The position numbers and the translations under genes are program-made. Source: Effrenium voratum (taxonomy: Eukaryota > Sar > Dinophyceae > Suessiales > Symbiodiniaceae). From it: a DNA stretch of 64,000 nt. Below, piece by piece: positions 13,401-28,400 of this stretch (position 1 is its first letter; every line of letters begins with the position of its first letter). The notes under the pieces are model-generated. The model saw only the letters and a list, made by a program, of their open reading frames with translations, searched no databases and had not been told where the DNA came from. The stretch spans positions 531,501 through 595,500 of the forward strand of contig CAUJNA010000591.1 in NCBI GenBank assembly GCA_963377175.1. Reading direction: 5' to 3'.

Positions 13401-16400
13401 CCCCCCCAAATGAGTGATCGACCAAAAGAGCAGTCTAAGCTGAAGAGGGTTGGTCCCAATATCCCAGAAGGGGAGACAGTTGAAGAGACAACAAAGGAAA
13501 CCAATGTTTTATCCTTGGGGGTTGGTCATCTTTCGGAGCATCCCTGAGAACCATATGGTGCCAGGGTCAAACCTGTGTGCCGTGGGTCCATGACCATCCC
13601 GGCAAGTAAAGGAATCTGCTTATGACCGTGGCACATACGACGGTCAATATAGATCGTGTCCCCTGACATGGGATTTAGTGAGCCCACACGCCGTGTTACT
13701 TTGGTGAGTCTGCCTCATGTCGTTCCTCGGTGGCGTTCTGCTCCCCTGCTAAAAGTTTAACTTGTAGTGGTTTAATGGAAAACCCATTAGTTGGCAAAAA
13801 GTTCAAGTCCTAACATCCCTTGGCAACATGCACCAAAGCTTCCTTCCCTTGCAGTGGGCGGAACATGCCGACCTTTGCTCATGGCCCTCCTTCTTGATAC
13901 TCTCCATGGCCGTCTTCAGCGCTGTCGTCATCTCCAGCTCCTGCACACACAAAGAAGTCGGCCGCTGAACCCCTGCAACTCCAAGCCCAAACTCCCAGCA
14001 ATAGCCAAAGAGTGGAAAGGTGTTTCATGCTTCTTAGCATGCCAGGGAGTCAGGAGCTGTCTCCCCTTTGTTTGAAGGGCAACGTCGTATTTGCTTGTAT
14101 GGCCATTGTCGTTTCGGTCATCTGCGAATGCAGATGGCATGAACCACGTGTATGTCAAAACCGGAAATGCCGGCACGACGACTGTGTTTGTTCGATCAAA
14201 GGCGCATGACCAAAACAAGCTTGCTTATGAGCCGCAACACAACATTTGGTGTCCACCAAAAGTACATGGCAAATTTCGGACAGTCCCCTGGTTTTGCTAG
14301 ATTTGTTTGTATGATCAAATGGCATGTCCCGTTGCTTTTCACATGCCTCCCAAATCAACCCGTGACGACCCGTGACTCTTGTCAGTTGCTGATAATCCGC
14401 TGCCAGGCTGCCCATGAGGTACGCCCAGAGGAGAAGCTGACGCTGAACTGCTGTCAAAAACTTCAATTGTCACTTGCCAGACCTGGTCCAATTATCCGGG
14501 CGAACTACTGAACATGTTGTTAGTTTATGTTTTTGTTTTGTTTTTTTTTACTATCTAATTCATACATAGTATATAGTTCACAACCTGCAAACAGGGAATC
14601 CCCAACTTGGAAACTGGTGAACTCGCACTAACAACCCGAATGGCCCATCACTAACTAGCTCGAAACCTGAAAGAAAGACCCCAAGAAGAATCTTCATGGG
14701 CCTTCGCACGTTTTGCCTTCTGCTGCAGGACCAGACGCTCTGGCGCAACGTGCCGTGAACTGAGACGTCGTCGCGTTTGGGTCGCCTGTTTGAGGGCCTC
14801 GACCTGTGGGGGTTCTGGATGAGACTTTGGGGCCATGAGCCATGACCAGGTCCCTCCAAAATTGTTTGAGGGGCCGGCAAACCATTGCCCTCCAAAAAAC
14901 TCACCGGGCAACACAAAACCAACATCACCTCAAACCAACATCACCTCAAGCACATGCAAGAAGGTTGATTCGGCGATTTCACGCCAGCATTTGCCTACAT
15001 GGGTCCTTGCTTTTGTTGCTTCAAGGTGGCCAAGGATGTGTAGTCGGTTGATTGTTGAAGCATGATGGTAAAGGCCGCCCCGCATAAGGTTTTGGTTGAG
15101 ATGATTGGTCAATCGACCCTCGGTTGCTTTCTGCTCCCCTGTTAAAAGTTTAACTTTTGGTGGTTTAATGGAGTTGGCAAAAAGCTCAAGTCCTAACATC
15201 CCTTTGCAAAATGCACCAAAGAGCCATTGTTGATGAAGGGGGCGGGTTCTGCTTCGTCCGAAAATAAGAATTCCGGCCGATTTGGCCATGTCCCACAGAG
15301 GCCCACTCCTTCCGGATCTGATGGCTTGACTTCTTCTTCTCCATGTCCTGATGCCAAAGCGGTGGGTTGGTTTCTCGCTTGGGTTCAGCTGAAGGCTTAC
15401 CTTCCCAGTCACGGAAGCTGACAGTACAAGTGGGGGTTATCTAAAAACAAAAACAAAACGGACAAAAAATGGGGAGGAAAACAACCGAACAAAAAACAAA
15501 TTGATAATAATAAGGAACACACAAAAAACAAAAACAAACGCCTCTTTTGAAGGGCTCATGTCCACCGCAATGGATTGAAACGGGGTAGTGCTAGTTCAAG
15601 GTCAGCGGGCTTCTTGTGGAGTTCTACGGCATAACAGCCATGCATGAGAAATCAGCAAACCCTGGCCATCTCTCGCGGAGAGTTTCCTGTGCACAAAACA
15701 AAAATGGTACCTGCGGTTTTCACATTACCCACAAATTGGCTTCCCAGGTCTAACCCCGAACAACATCAATCAGACCAATCTCAGAAACGCAGGCGAAGAA
15801 AAGCTCCCCATCAGAAACTTGGGTTGCTTCCAATAATTTGTCCAGCTTGGAACTATCTTCTCAAGTCTCCAGGACCCGAAAAACGAAACAATGAAATGGA
15901 TGGAACCTATACAAAGCTTCTTAGCCGCTCCTGTCTCCGCAACCAATTGTTTGGTTGCTTGCAGTCCCCACTAAAAGGGACACGACCAAACCAACTCAAA
16001 CCTGTCAAGAAATGTGAAGGCTGTGTTGTCAACATGTTGACTCGCCTTGGGCCCGGCTCTCCATTTTCAAAGATCGCAGGGCCCGGTGAATCGACTGATC
16101 TAGCCACGGGGCCGGCTTTAACAAACACGACCGTGGACAACACGACACAACGTGTCCATTTGTTTGTGGTTCCTTAAGAAAATGCTCCCAAGATCTCGAA
16201 ACCTATTGCAAACCAGGTGAGGAATGCATAGAGTATAGAAGATCTGCTTTACGAGAACAACATACGGGAACTGGCTCATTCAGGTGAGTTGTTGTTCCAC
16301 CTGCCCATCCCGCGATCCCACTTGAGCGCCCAATGAACCCTAGAAGAAATCACTTTCGGGATTGACCATGGGAGCCCACCAAACGAAAACGACACATGAG

Positions 16401-19400
16401 TCGCAATCAAAACCTGGTGCTAAAAAGGTCTACCCAGAATCATGTACAGGATTAAGAAGGCGGCCGCAGCTAGTTATGGGTGGGATCGTCCCTTACTAAC
16501 CTTCATCTATACCCGGGTTTTGATTGTGGCTCACAGGCTCCCTTTCCGCTGTTCCGCTTTTCTTTCTTCAGGGTACAATTGGTTGCCGTGATTCAAAGGA
16601 ACAAGACACATATCATGTTTGTTTTAAGGGCACCCTTGGTTGCCGTGATGTTTAAAAGAACCAAAGGAAAACACTTTTCTTTCTTCACGGTACCCTTTGT
16701 TGCCGTGTTTCAAAGGAGCATAGAGGAACCAAACGAAAACGAGCCCGTTCTGCAGGTTTCTGCCCATGTCGAGCCATTCTGATGACACGGGCCCGGCCTT
16801 CGGATGCTTCTCCGGCGCCCGCAGCACCGAGGGATGCAGCGACCTACGAGGGGATCCTCTTTTGGCGCGGTGGTTGCCATCCCTGTGCCATGGAGAGATG
16901 TTTTTTTTTTCCACTTCGTTTCATGAGAAAACGTTGGATTTACCTCCCTCATGATTCACCAATTAAGCGCGGATAAAAATTGAATCATTACTTTTGATCA
17001 GTTCATTTCATCGGATATATTGTATTTTCCTCCCACAATGTTCACCAATTATTAAGCGCGGAAGCCTTTGAATCAGTAATTTGAACCCTTGCAACAAGTG
17101 ACATGGAAGGACCTGTGTCGGGCAATCCCCAATATTTTGTTCCAAGGCGATTCCCGAGGCTTGTCTTCACGGATTAATGTTAGCGAAAGCCAATCTCTAT
17201 GAGACATGAGCAACTCGTTAAGCCCAGTGTTCGACAAACCACAGGGTTTCCCTTCACCAAACCCTCTTTAGACAGGAGATGGGATGAGATGGAATGAGCT
17301 TTCGCTTCCCTTTTCAATCCCTTCAAAGTGACCGGTACACAAAACAAGGCTTTGTTCCGCTCATTCTCCTTCAAACCAGCCATAAAATGTTATACCCTCC
17401 AACAAAAAGGGGTTTTGTTCCGTTGATTTTCCTTCAAACCAACCATAACATGTTATACCCTCCAACCAAAGGGGCTTTGTTCCGCTGATTCTCCTTCAAA
17501 CCAGCCATAAAATGTTGTACCCTCCAACAAAATGGGGTTTTGTTCCGTTGATTTTCCTTCAAACCAACCATAACATGTTATACCCTCCAACAAAAGGGGC
17601 TTTGTTCCGTTGTTTTTCCTTCAAACCAACCATAAAATGTGATACCCTCCAACAAAATGGGGTCTTGTTCCGTTGATTTCCTTCAAACCAACCATAAAAT
17701 GTTATACCCTCCAACAAAAATCCGTTGATTTTCCTTCAAACCAACCATAAAACAAAAAAGCGGTGCCAGCATCCAGACCCTGGGGACGCCCACGCTTCCA
17801 GCTGCACCAAGCCAGGAAAGCTGGCAAGGTCCTTGGTGCGCTGGACCAGGTGACATGCAGCGGGGCTCGCTGAAAATTTGGGAACCAAAGGCAGGGCGTA
17901 GAAGCCCTTACTAAAATGGCCACTGCAGGGGGGTGGGGGGTGGGGGGTGGGGGGTGGGGGGTGGGGGGTGGGGGGTGGGGGGTGGGGGGTGGGGGTGTGG
18001 GGGGGTGGGGGGGGGGTGGTTGGGCACCTTCAACACCACCGGGGGAATATCTACGTGAAATTCCAAGAAGCTGCATCAATGTCATTGGCATTGGGTGCCT
18101 GGTTGAATCGTTGTTCAAATGGCTCGGCTACACACTGCATACATCAACAAACAAACACCCCTAGGCCTACCAGAACACTTTGCATGCATCAATACATTCC
18201 CCAAATGCGGGTATCAACTTATATCTCGAGATATGTAAGGGTGTATCAGGGCCGTAGTTGGCAAGTAACAGGTATTTTCCTTTGATATCATGGTAGGTCT
18301 AGCCGCCAAAAAAACAAAACAAAAACTAAAACTAAGACATTCGGCTACTGGCGCCTAGCAGTTGGGGTAGTCTAGGACACCTCATTCGGGCGTGCTTCGA
18401 AGACCCGATCGGAGGGTAGACATGTGGCCTCTAGAGGAAACTCAAAGGGAACCAATCCAGCCAACACAATGTCGGTTGCTTTCTGCTCCCCTGCGCAAAG
18501 CTTAACTTTTAGTGGCTTAATGGAAAACCCATTAGTTGGGAAAAGTTAAAGTCCTAACATGCAAGCAACACGCACCAACGCAATGCTCTACGCGGGTTCG
18601 GGCTTTCCTCCATCGAACCGGAGGTTGCTGTTGAAAGCGCAAGGGGCCACAGTTTGTTGCCTTGGGTGGATTGTCCCAAACCAATATCCAACATCGCCCT
18701 TCAGCTGCGTGTCTGCGACTGATTGAACAGTTCAGGGCCGTAGGAAATTACCACTTACGTGATACAACACAAAGGCCTTCCCAAAGTCTCACCGCCCCAG
18801 AAGGGAGAGATTCTCGATATCACAGAAGTGGTTGGGTCAACCTCTTGATCCCACAACACTGGTGGACTTCAAATAGTTCTTTGCCCAAACAAGATATCAG
18901 CAACGCCCTTCAGCCTCTTGTTTGCTAGGGATTCAATAGCTTTTTCAACGGCAACCCTCCCAACCAAAAAAGGGGTGAGAAAGGGCACCTAGCGACCGGA
19001 CCTAGTCGCGCATTTCTTGGCCGCAGCCACAAGTCAGCGGTGGCCCCGCCCCCGCCCGGCGTCTCTGAGCTCCCGGCGGAGGGCTGCACCTGCGATTTGC
19101 TTCGGGCCAGCCGGCCGGGCGCCGGAGGATTTTTCCCCGAAGCCATGGCGCAGGAAACTCACCGTGAATGGGAAACCAAAGGTGAGGTTTCAATCCAAAG
19201 GGGGAAAACAGAGGCAGCTCTGGCCGAATTTTTTGGGAATCCCTGCGGAATCCGAGGAAAGGATCTTGTGCCTTGAAGTGAGGGGTGCTCAGGTTTCATG
19301 AGGTGTCGATATTCCGGCCTCTAGTCAACTCAACCTGGCCCTGTCGTTGTCAGGTTGCTACGGCCTCGATCTTGGCCGTGTTGTAATCCGGCACGTGCCC

Positions 19401-22400
19401 GTGACCTCACCAGCCGGCGGCTGCAAAAGAGCCAGAGGATGCCCTACATGTGACAACTGCTCTCAGGGCATGGGAAACTCGAAAACATCGGGAATCCCTT
19501 GGGCGGTGGAATAGGGAAACTGACAGGAAAACGTTTGCCTTGAGGGGTCCATTTTGCTTGAGACACACAGGCACAAAGAAACATGCTGCGGTTGTTCTTT
19601 ACACCTGTCAAGCAACCATGCTCCTTCATGCAGCTGCCTCGCCCGCTGTGTCTGCTGCGATTTGGTCTACAAGAGTCAAAATGAATGACGCTTCAAACAT
19701 TTTGTCAATAATCTACTTGCCAGAAGGATACAACAGCATTCCATGTTGCCATCCTTCTTTCTCTCACACATTCATATTCTGGGCAAGGGGCTGCAATTAT
19801 TGGCCGTCCCGGAAAGCAGGGTCCTCAAAAATATTATTTTGATCAAGCCTCATGTATCGGATGCTGAGAGAAAACCACCTGATAGCCTACCCATGGCTTG
19901 CGCAGTGTCAGCTGCCCGAAGCGATCGGTTGCTTCAGGTGCCAGCGGGCCAAAGGAGCGTAGACCTCGCGGGAGGTCCCCTCCCGAACTTCAAGCTTTAA
20001 AGATGTCCTCCTCATGTTGTACTTGGCACTCGCGCGCACACACACAGAAAACTTGCCAGCCATGACCATCTTCCTTCAACAATTATGCTAAGAACATGAC
20101 AAGTCACACGAGTATCTTCCTTCTGGAAGCAGGGAGAGATTTCTCAACAGAAGGCATTTGCATAAGGACCGTTCTTTCTTGTGGAAGTAGTTTCCAACAA
20201 GCAGCACAAAGCCCCGAGGTTAAGTGCGTGTGTTTAGATACCAAACACCTGCGTGAACGAAGTTGCAAGAATCAGGGGAGGACACAGATTGAATTCAGCC
20301 GGAAATGAGGCTTCCTGGTCTTGCAGTGAAGTTTGGCCCCCTTCGGGTTTTGTCGAGGGCATGTTTAGGTATGGGGGCTGCAGGTATAGAGGTCAACTGT
20401 TTGTTGTCGCCAGGCTCCAAAACAAAAGCACTCACAGAGCGAGTTGGGCAGGAAGTGCTTCACTGGTGCCTGTCAAAGATAATGGCTTTTAGAGCATTTG
20501 CCTCTAGTAAAGCCATGCGGACGAAGCATTCTACTGATTAGGATGGCTGTACAACAAAGCACGTTGTGCTGCTGCAGCACACTTTTGCATGGAGGGACAT
20601 GGAAGTGAATCAGCTGTGCACAACTTTAAGATCAGCTCCGATGTGTGTCTTGATCAACAACAGCCCGATGGACACGTGCCGAAAGCAGAACGCATGTACT
20701 GTGGATGACGAAACCCCATGAATGGATAAGCCACCTCCCAAGTAGCAAACAGTATGACTCTGTGGCTTTCCTTGAGACAGAATGCCTCCGATGGAGCCCA
20801 CCAGGGAATCTCTGGATTTTTTTTCTCTGTGGCCTTTGCGAGGCGCAGGTGCGCTGGCTGAAAGCTTTAGGGCTAGCGCTCACTTCCTGAGTGGCTTGGT
20901 CAAAGACAAACCAGACTTTGTGTACTTAGCTGATCTTCCCACAGAAGCACAGGTAAACTCGGACGTTCCGAACTTGACCGCCGGCGTGGTGTTGAACCTC
21001 GAGCATGGGCTTGCAGGAAAAGAACAAACACGTGCTCCTTAAAAAAGAAGGAGCTACATAAAAGGGCACCCTGACTTTTTGGACACCCACTGTGCACCGC
21101 TGAGGTCGCACCCACCCTTACCCGTGTGAGGTCGGTATGACTTGCACAAGTGTAATTTCACAAGAAGGCCATGACTTCAAAATAGGGTACCGAATAAATG
21201 TTTGCATTCCTTTGGGATTCCCTTCAAAATGCAAAAGACACCCTTCCTCATATCTTGAGCCAAATCCACTCGAACCCATTTTGAGCCGTTGCCTCGGAGG
21301 TGAAGTCGGCATACTCCGCGATGACGTCGCGCCTCAAGGCACCAAGAGCAACGCGGTGCACTCACCCAGCCCCGAAATAGCCTAAACAACCGGGTCACTT
21401 TACAAAAAACATATAGGAAATTTGGGAAATTTGTGGAAAATTGGGGAACATGTGGGGAAATTTGGGGAACATTTAGGGAAAAGTGGAAAATTTGGGGAAC
21501 ATTTGGGGAAATTTGGAGACATTTGGGGAAAAATTGGGAAAATGTGTGGACATCGGATGTAGGTGGACCCTTAGTTGTGGGAAAATGGAATTTGATGGGT
21601 CACTTTGGCGCTTTGCCATGCAGACCCACCGATACCTCCGTGACGTCGGCGCGGTTCACCTCGTGATTGACCCAGCTCCGATTTTCTGGGCCCATGGCGG
21701 CGGGGATACCCTCTGAGCGTTCTTTGATAAGGGACCCCAAGAGCTTGGCTCGTGAAATCTCCTTCAAGAACCATGCAAAGGTCCATGAGGTCTGTCAAAA
21801 CCACCTCCCTCTACCATACAAGATACCTAAAAAGTAAAAAGGGATAGCCCAAGCTGCTCGCGAGGTTTGGGTTGGGAACCATCCCCTTACCGCAGGCACT
21901 GCCGGTGGGAACACGTAGGCGCATTGCTCAGGCTGTGGCTTTTGCCCGGGAGCATCGGCCTGAGCGACGGAACTTAGAGCCCATTGGCAAGGGACGCAGA
22001 CCGTACCTTTGGGTTCTACTGAGATCCTAAAGTCTTGGATGGTAGAGATCTTAGAGTCTTAGACTCCCGGTGAAAAGGTCTGTCTACAGATTATCAGGGG
22101 CCCCCCCAAAGCAGGTTGGTTTACTTTTCAGGTCAAACACACCCATACCACAATTCGAAGGGAAGGAACAGAACGGCTCGACTGGGATTGGGTGTCCGCA
22201 AGATATCCATGGACTAGACCTCTCATTTTAGTGGGCAGCCCAAAAGCCTTTCACCTTTGTTTCCACCAAGGTAAGCTTATCAGGAAACCCTAGACTGGAG
22301 CCCTCAGTACTCATGCATTCCCCAGCTATACCCTCAAGGTAGCCTTTCAGCCAAAGGTCCGTTCAAAACTCTCTCCCGGATGTCAGATGCAGCGGCTACG

Positions 22401-25400
22401 TTGACAGGCAGCAACCTGTCCCGGAAACAAACACAAGGCGGCATGAGCGCGGGACTTTTGTGCGCTCCTTCTGCATCTTCCGAAGCACCTGCGAAATGAA
22501 ACGAAGCGAAGCCACTCGCGATGGAAGCCACGTGATTGTAACCAAGAGGACTAAGAGGACCCTGAACATTTTGAGGCTCCATGGGGCCGCTCTTCGCCCC
22601 AAACAATAAGCAAACGGCTAGCAGTCATGGTGTCAGCTCACATGGGGGGTGCCCACCTCACATTGCGTACAGATCCTGAAGACGAATTCCCTCGCAAAAA
22701 GCCGCAGAGATCTCCTCTTGCCCAAACGCTATTGAAGGGCTCCATGAGTTTCACAATGCGAGTGTCGATCTCTCATCCAGGGCCAAGCACAACAAGATCC
22801 TCAAGCTCTGTGCATGGGATGTGGCAAAGGGATGGTCAGATTTATCCTCCCCAGAGCCTCAAACGAATCATGGCGGCTCAAATTGAGGGTCTGGACCAAC
22901 AAAACATGAGTTTCTCGTGATACCATTCCGGTTGCTTTAGGTGCCAGTGAAAAACAGTCCATGCCGATTTGAACCAAGAGGAACAATTCAGCAACACCGC
23001 TGAAAGTAAGAATTAAGCGAAGCAAGTGAAAGCTTGCTTTCGGAGAAATTCCAGCAAGCCAACTAGTTGTCTGATCCCTACCCTCAGTGGGACGGCTGGG
23101 GGAGTACACACACACACAAAAAGGCCATTCAAGTCCCCTTGCTTCATGGATTTTGGTTTCCCGTTGAGACAACCCAACGGTAGAATCCTAAGAGGGAACA
23201 GCACCTAAAGGCTTATTCTTCAGAACATGGAACCCACAAAATGACGTCCCCACAGAAAGTTCCTCTACCCCTGGAGAGGAGGAACCCAGCTGTCTCCACC
23301 TGGCTCTGTGAACTACAAAGAGCGTCCATGGGGTTGGGAAGGGGGATTTCAGCTCCGAAGATGAACCCACAAACATCACCCCTACGGGAAAATCAGACAT
23401 CAACTGGTCCAAAAGGGTGTTGAAAATAGGTGTCCTTTCTGGAAACCAGATGGCCCCTTGTAATTGGGCATACCACCCCTCTAAACCGGTGGAACCAAGC
23501 AAAACTATCCAAACTAATGTATTTAAAAGGTGACACCTAAGCTACCTACATGCCCAACCCAAAAACATCACCCTAAGGGAATCGTCAGAAATCAAATGGG
23601 GCAAAAGGGTGTTGAACATGTCCCTCGCATCGAACCAGGAAAATCCTGGACCCATCCAGCCCCATCGCCTTGGTGCGTAGCCGCTGGCAGGCCGCGAGCT
23701 TGCGGTCCCTCTCCTGGCCGAGGAGCTGAATCCGCATGGAAGGCGGGGCAGGGCGGGTGGAGGGGAGGGGTATGGAAATCCAAGGGAAATCATGGCAGTT
23801 TGACAAGCTGGCACAAAATGCATTCGATTCTTTCAAGGCCTGAGGACAAAGGGTGCTGACGGAAAAGAAAAACGAGAACGCGAGAGATATGCGTGGAATG
23901 GTTGTAACGATCGAGTTTGACGACATCAAAAACCCGACAAATCAGCAAACAGCTGCCCACAATAAATAGCCTCTCTCTCTGGCTCTTCCCCATCTCTCTC
24001 TCTACATGCCAAATCGCCGTGGTACAAGGTGACCTAAGTCCGGCAATGCACACAGGATTCAAAGATTCTCCACCATCATCATTTTGCTGGCTGTCCTCAA
24101 ATCCCCTGCAAGTTTAACCTTAACCTTTATTGGGTTAGTTACTAAACCCGAAAAGCCTAGAACTTAAGGGGACGGCTGGGAACCGCCAAGTTCAGTAAAC
24201 ACATTGATTGATCCCAGACGCCGGCCCAACCCCAAAAAACAGCATTCTTTCTTGGCAGCCGACTTTTCAGGGGCCCGCCCGCTCCAGAAAACACGCTGCA
24301 AGAAAGCAACCCACATTGAAGTCTCCCTTCACACCCGCCGGTCCGAACCTCCTCTTTCCGCTGCCGCACTCGGTCGATCTGGCGGGATGGAAAGGGTACG
24401 GGTTGTTTTACGCATTGGATACCCTTGACATGTGCATCGCACCCTTAAAGCAAATGACACATGCGAAGGGAAACCGTTGACATGTCTAAACAGGGTGAAC
24501 AGCTGATTCAGCTGAGCTGAACAGCGGTATGAAGCAAGTATCAAACTATGTGTGTGTGTGTGTGTCATAGTAGTTTGTAAAGTGATCATGAAATGAGTGT
24601 ACTCGGTGTTGGAAGCAAGGGAGAGGTATCCAATGGTGGAAACATCCAAATGGTTGACTAGAATGACATATGGTAGTTACACATCGCCATGAAACCTAAC
24701 TGCCAATGGTTACCTGAAAGCGTGTCTAGCAAGTTATCCTTGGGTAATTGAGGCACCACGCAAAGAACAAGTTGTTTCGCGGCCGACAGTGATGCATACC
24801 CTAATGCCGGTCTAAATCGGATCCATATGACATTCCGCTCGCCAGTGTGGCCGTGTGGTCTGGGCATCTGACTTCAGAATAAACAATTACTCTTTCGTTT
24901 TGACATTTACCCCTTCGGGACCCACGCTAATACTAAACAGAGATAGACTTAATACCAAAAAGACTGTGCTTCATGTCAAAAAAAATGGAGCCCGTCCATG
25001 AAGTGGGTCGCATGAGCCGACCGCGGCTTCGCCGAACTCCCACGTACAAGCCTTGCCCAGCTGCGAGTTCTCGCGGTGGGCGTCCCGCTGCTCAAAGGCC
25101 TCCGCACATCGGACGCCGATTCGCAAGGAGCGCCGCGCGAGGCGACCAGTCGACGACCGAACGGGGAGATTTGACGCGTGGAGACGACCACCAGAAATTC
25201 AGGGGCCTGCAACCACATGCAACCCAAGCGGCATTCTCGGCGTCCCTGTAATTTGATTGGTGGTTTGGATTGGTGGTTTGGATGTTGGGGGGGATGTTGG
25301 GGGGGATCGTTTCCCATTTAAATATCGACAACATCCAAGGGTTCAAACCCGCAAACCACTTCGCCAAACAACCATCCTGCAACTACGGGAAACCCAGTCT

Positions 25401-28400
25401 GTGTCTTGGACTAAAAAGGGGGAGGACGGTGGACTTCCACTGTCCACTTCCCCTCCTTGCCTTCCCCAACTTGGCACTGGTCCCAACAGAAGGAGCACCT
25501 CAAGTAGTCAATATTCAAAGGGAGCCCACCCACAACAAGAAGGGAAAAAGGGCACGGGTCTGGTCTGGGGTTTCTCGCGAAAATCCCCGCCAGCCTGATG
25601 CAGCAACTGCAATCGCTTGTCCTTGCGGCGGAGGCCGAGGCGTTGATTGGACCTTCCTTAATTATTGGCCGATCAGCTGGTCGGATATGTCTCCAAATGC
25701 TAGGAGCCCCACCTTTTGTGTTCCTTGTCAAGCCCAAAGAGGCCACCAACCCCACCATGACAGGTAGGCGGCCATGGGATGCGGGCCGCGAGAAGGGGCT
25801 TAGCTTTTGGAAACCCTTCAAGCGTCCAAAGGGGCGCACGCAAAGGATGGCAAGGGCTCACTGCAAGCTGTTAAACACCTACGTACAAGATCTGCAGTCT
25901 GCTCTTGGCACTTCAATCATCAAAATGTGTTTGTTCCATCCCTCCGAATCAACGAATCTCAAGCTCAGAAACCGGTTCACCGTCTTGGGTGCCAAGTAGA
26001 TGGCGCTGGCAAATGACGAAAAGCGAAGCCGGTGCCCCCCCCACCTGCAGCTCTTTGATGGTCCGCTCGCCTTGGTTTCCAAGGTCCCACTCCAGGGGCC
26101 CGAAACTTCCAGTCTGAGCTTGGACTATACACCCCCCATCAGGGAAGCTCTGGGGAATCCACCTGGGCCTCGGCTAGTGTGTAAACGGTGCCCTTTACCC
26201 AACCATGATCTCTGGAAGAGTACGGCGCTGGATTAGCTCTCTGATAGACCCCCCAGGTAGGCTTAAATCCCCAGGTTGTCCCAAAAGGGGAACCCTGGGT
26301 CCAAGTCTTCTTGGGTGTCCAAACAACTGGAACAACGTGGTACGAAGATATCGCGGCCAGGGCACGGTCAGCCCATTCTCGGAACTCTTGCGCCTTCGAT
26401 GCGGGCGTAAAAGAAGAGGCAAGGGGCTCCAGCACGTCAAGGGATCGATCCACAGGAAGGTTGCTTTCTGCTCCCCTGCTAAAAGCTTAACTTTTAGTGG
26501 TTTAATGGAAATCCCATTAATTGGCAAAAAGTTAAAGTCCTGACATCCAAGCAAAATGCACCAAAGCACAAGGAAGGTTGTCAAGCAAAGGGTTCTCTGG
26601 GTGAATTCTAATATTTCACCAGCCTGAAATAAGGTGGTTGGGAGCTATTTCCCACATAAACCACCATTTGGGGTGAGGTCGTGTGAGCTCGTTATAATTC
26701 ACCCACAAGGGTGACCTTTCTTTAAAGCCTGCGTGAATTTTGGGAACCAACGCAACCTTAGAATAACCACACCGATCCAAGGCCAAAAACCACCAGCCAC
26801 CGTCTAAAAGAAAATCAGTCGGTGTTAAATGGCTCACACATGGCTCATTTGAGCCGCCCGTCAAAGACGGGCGGGTAAAGTCATCACTTCCCTAATTTAA
26901 TGACAATACAAGTGCTCCCTCAAGATTCACTCCCAAAAACACATATGTTGTATTGCTGAACACTCTCGCTTGATGAATGGGTATCAAGGGAGACCGGATC
27001 CGTTCTACTTTGGCCCCTCACCTAGACAACTTGAGTCCCCTGCGTCCACCATCAAACAACCGTCGAAATTGTAATGTCTTACATGCCAATCAAAATACCC
27101 TTGTTCGCTTTCATTTCATTTGTGAGTCTCAATTGAAAGGCGACAAGTACAGTGAATACTATTCTGAATACAGAATGGTCGATCCAAATCTGAACTCAGC
27201 CATGATGTTCTAAAGGAAAGCCCAACATAAATCAGGGCCTGCTGGGCAAAGCTCCGGACAATATATGGAACAAACTCATGCAAACCAACGCAAAATGTGG
27301 TATGGCTCGCAAACCAAGACAAACAAACATGCTGGTTGTCCTTGTGGTTCCCTCAAGAAACACACCCATTTGCAAGGTCGCCATTCTTTGCGGGAAGCGA
27401 TGATTGCTTTGCAGCTTCGGGCCGCTTGCATCTCCATGTATAGGCTAGAGGGATATGTCTGCGCAGCAAATTAGAACCACAAATCACCGAAGGTAATGAT
27501 TGACACAGGCAAGAAACCTGAAGTTGCGGCGCATTCATAGGGCACGATTCGACTCTCTGGTTTTACCTTCCTATCCGAAAGTGCTCGCGTGTAGGATGAC
27601 GGATGGCGCCAAGGCAAACGAATCCCGAAGTACCATTCGACTTATAAGTTGCTAAAGTTGGAGATCGAATCGATAGTGTCCAAGCCCAAGAAATGGTTCA
27701 TGGCGCCTGACACATTCAGCCAATAGGTGCGTATAAACTCTAAGGGACCCTGGCATGGACATGGTGTACTTGCGGTGGATTCATGTCAGCCGGGTTCCAT
27801 ATTCGGATATCTATCTTTAAATTTAACATATCATTCATATGCATGCCCCTCCTATCTGCGTGGCCCTTGAGTCAATGCTCTTTGAGACCAGTGGCTGCTA
27901 AAGGCAGATGCCAAAGAATCCGGCCGCCCAGTCAAGCAGGGTTCTGCATATTTGCTAACACATTACCCCACCCAGAGGAAACACCATATAAGGGGGCAAG
28001 GCGTTACCAGGGTTGCGTTGTTGCACACATGAATACAAATCCCAAAGGTGTGGTTCAGTTCGGATTGATCTGGAGGACCATAGTGTCAAGCCCCACCAAA
28101 ACGAGCTTGACACCCCCTGACTAGTATGATCCTCCGATTATTTTTTTGCTGATTTGCTGCGAAATTGGCGCGTTTGAAACCTCCCGATTCTGTTCGAGGT
28201 GGGAAAACAGGACTCAGGACATCCTTTTTCTGTCTCAATTTCTGGAGACCCACCAGAAACCGGTTGGACACCAACATCCCGCCAGGAGGGGGGGCAAAAA
28301 GGTCTAGGGGGGGCAAACAAAGGGAACCCCAAACGATGGGGCTTCGGATGGCAGCTGTCCTCCATGAGTTGGATCCGGACTTCCATGCCGAACCTTGGCC

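Noticed and set aside
21254..21264. TTTGGCTCAAG on the minus strand (11-base spliced-leader match)
   Set aside because: It lies inside a CFAP91 intron 29 bp after an exon, with no ATG or transcript context; probably chance.
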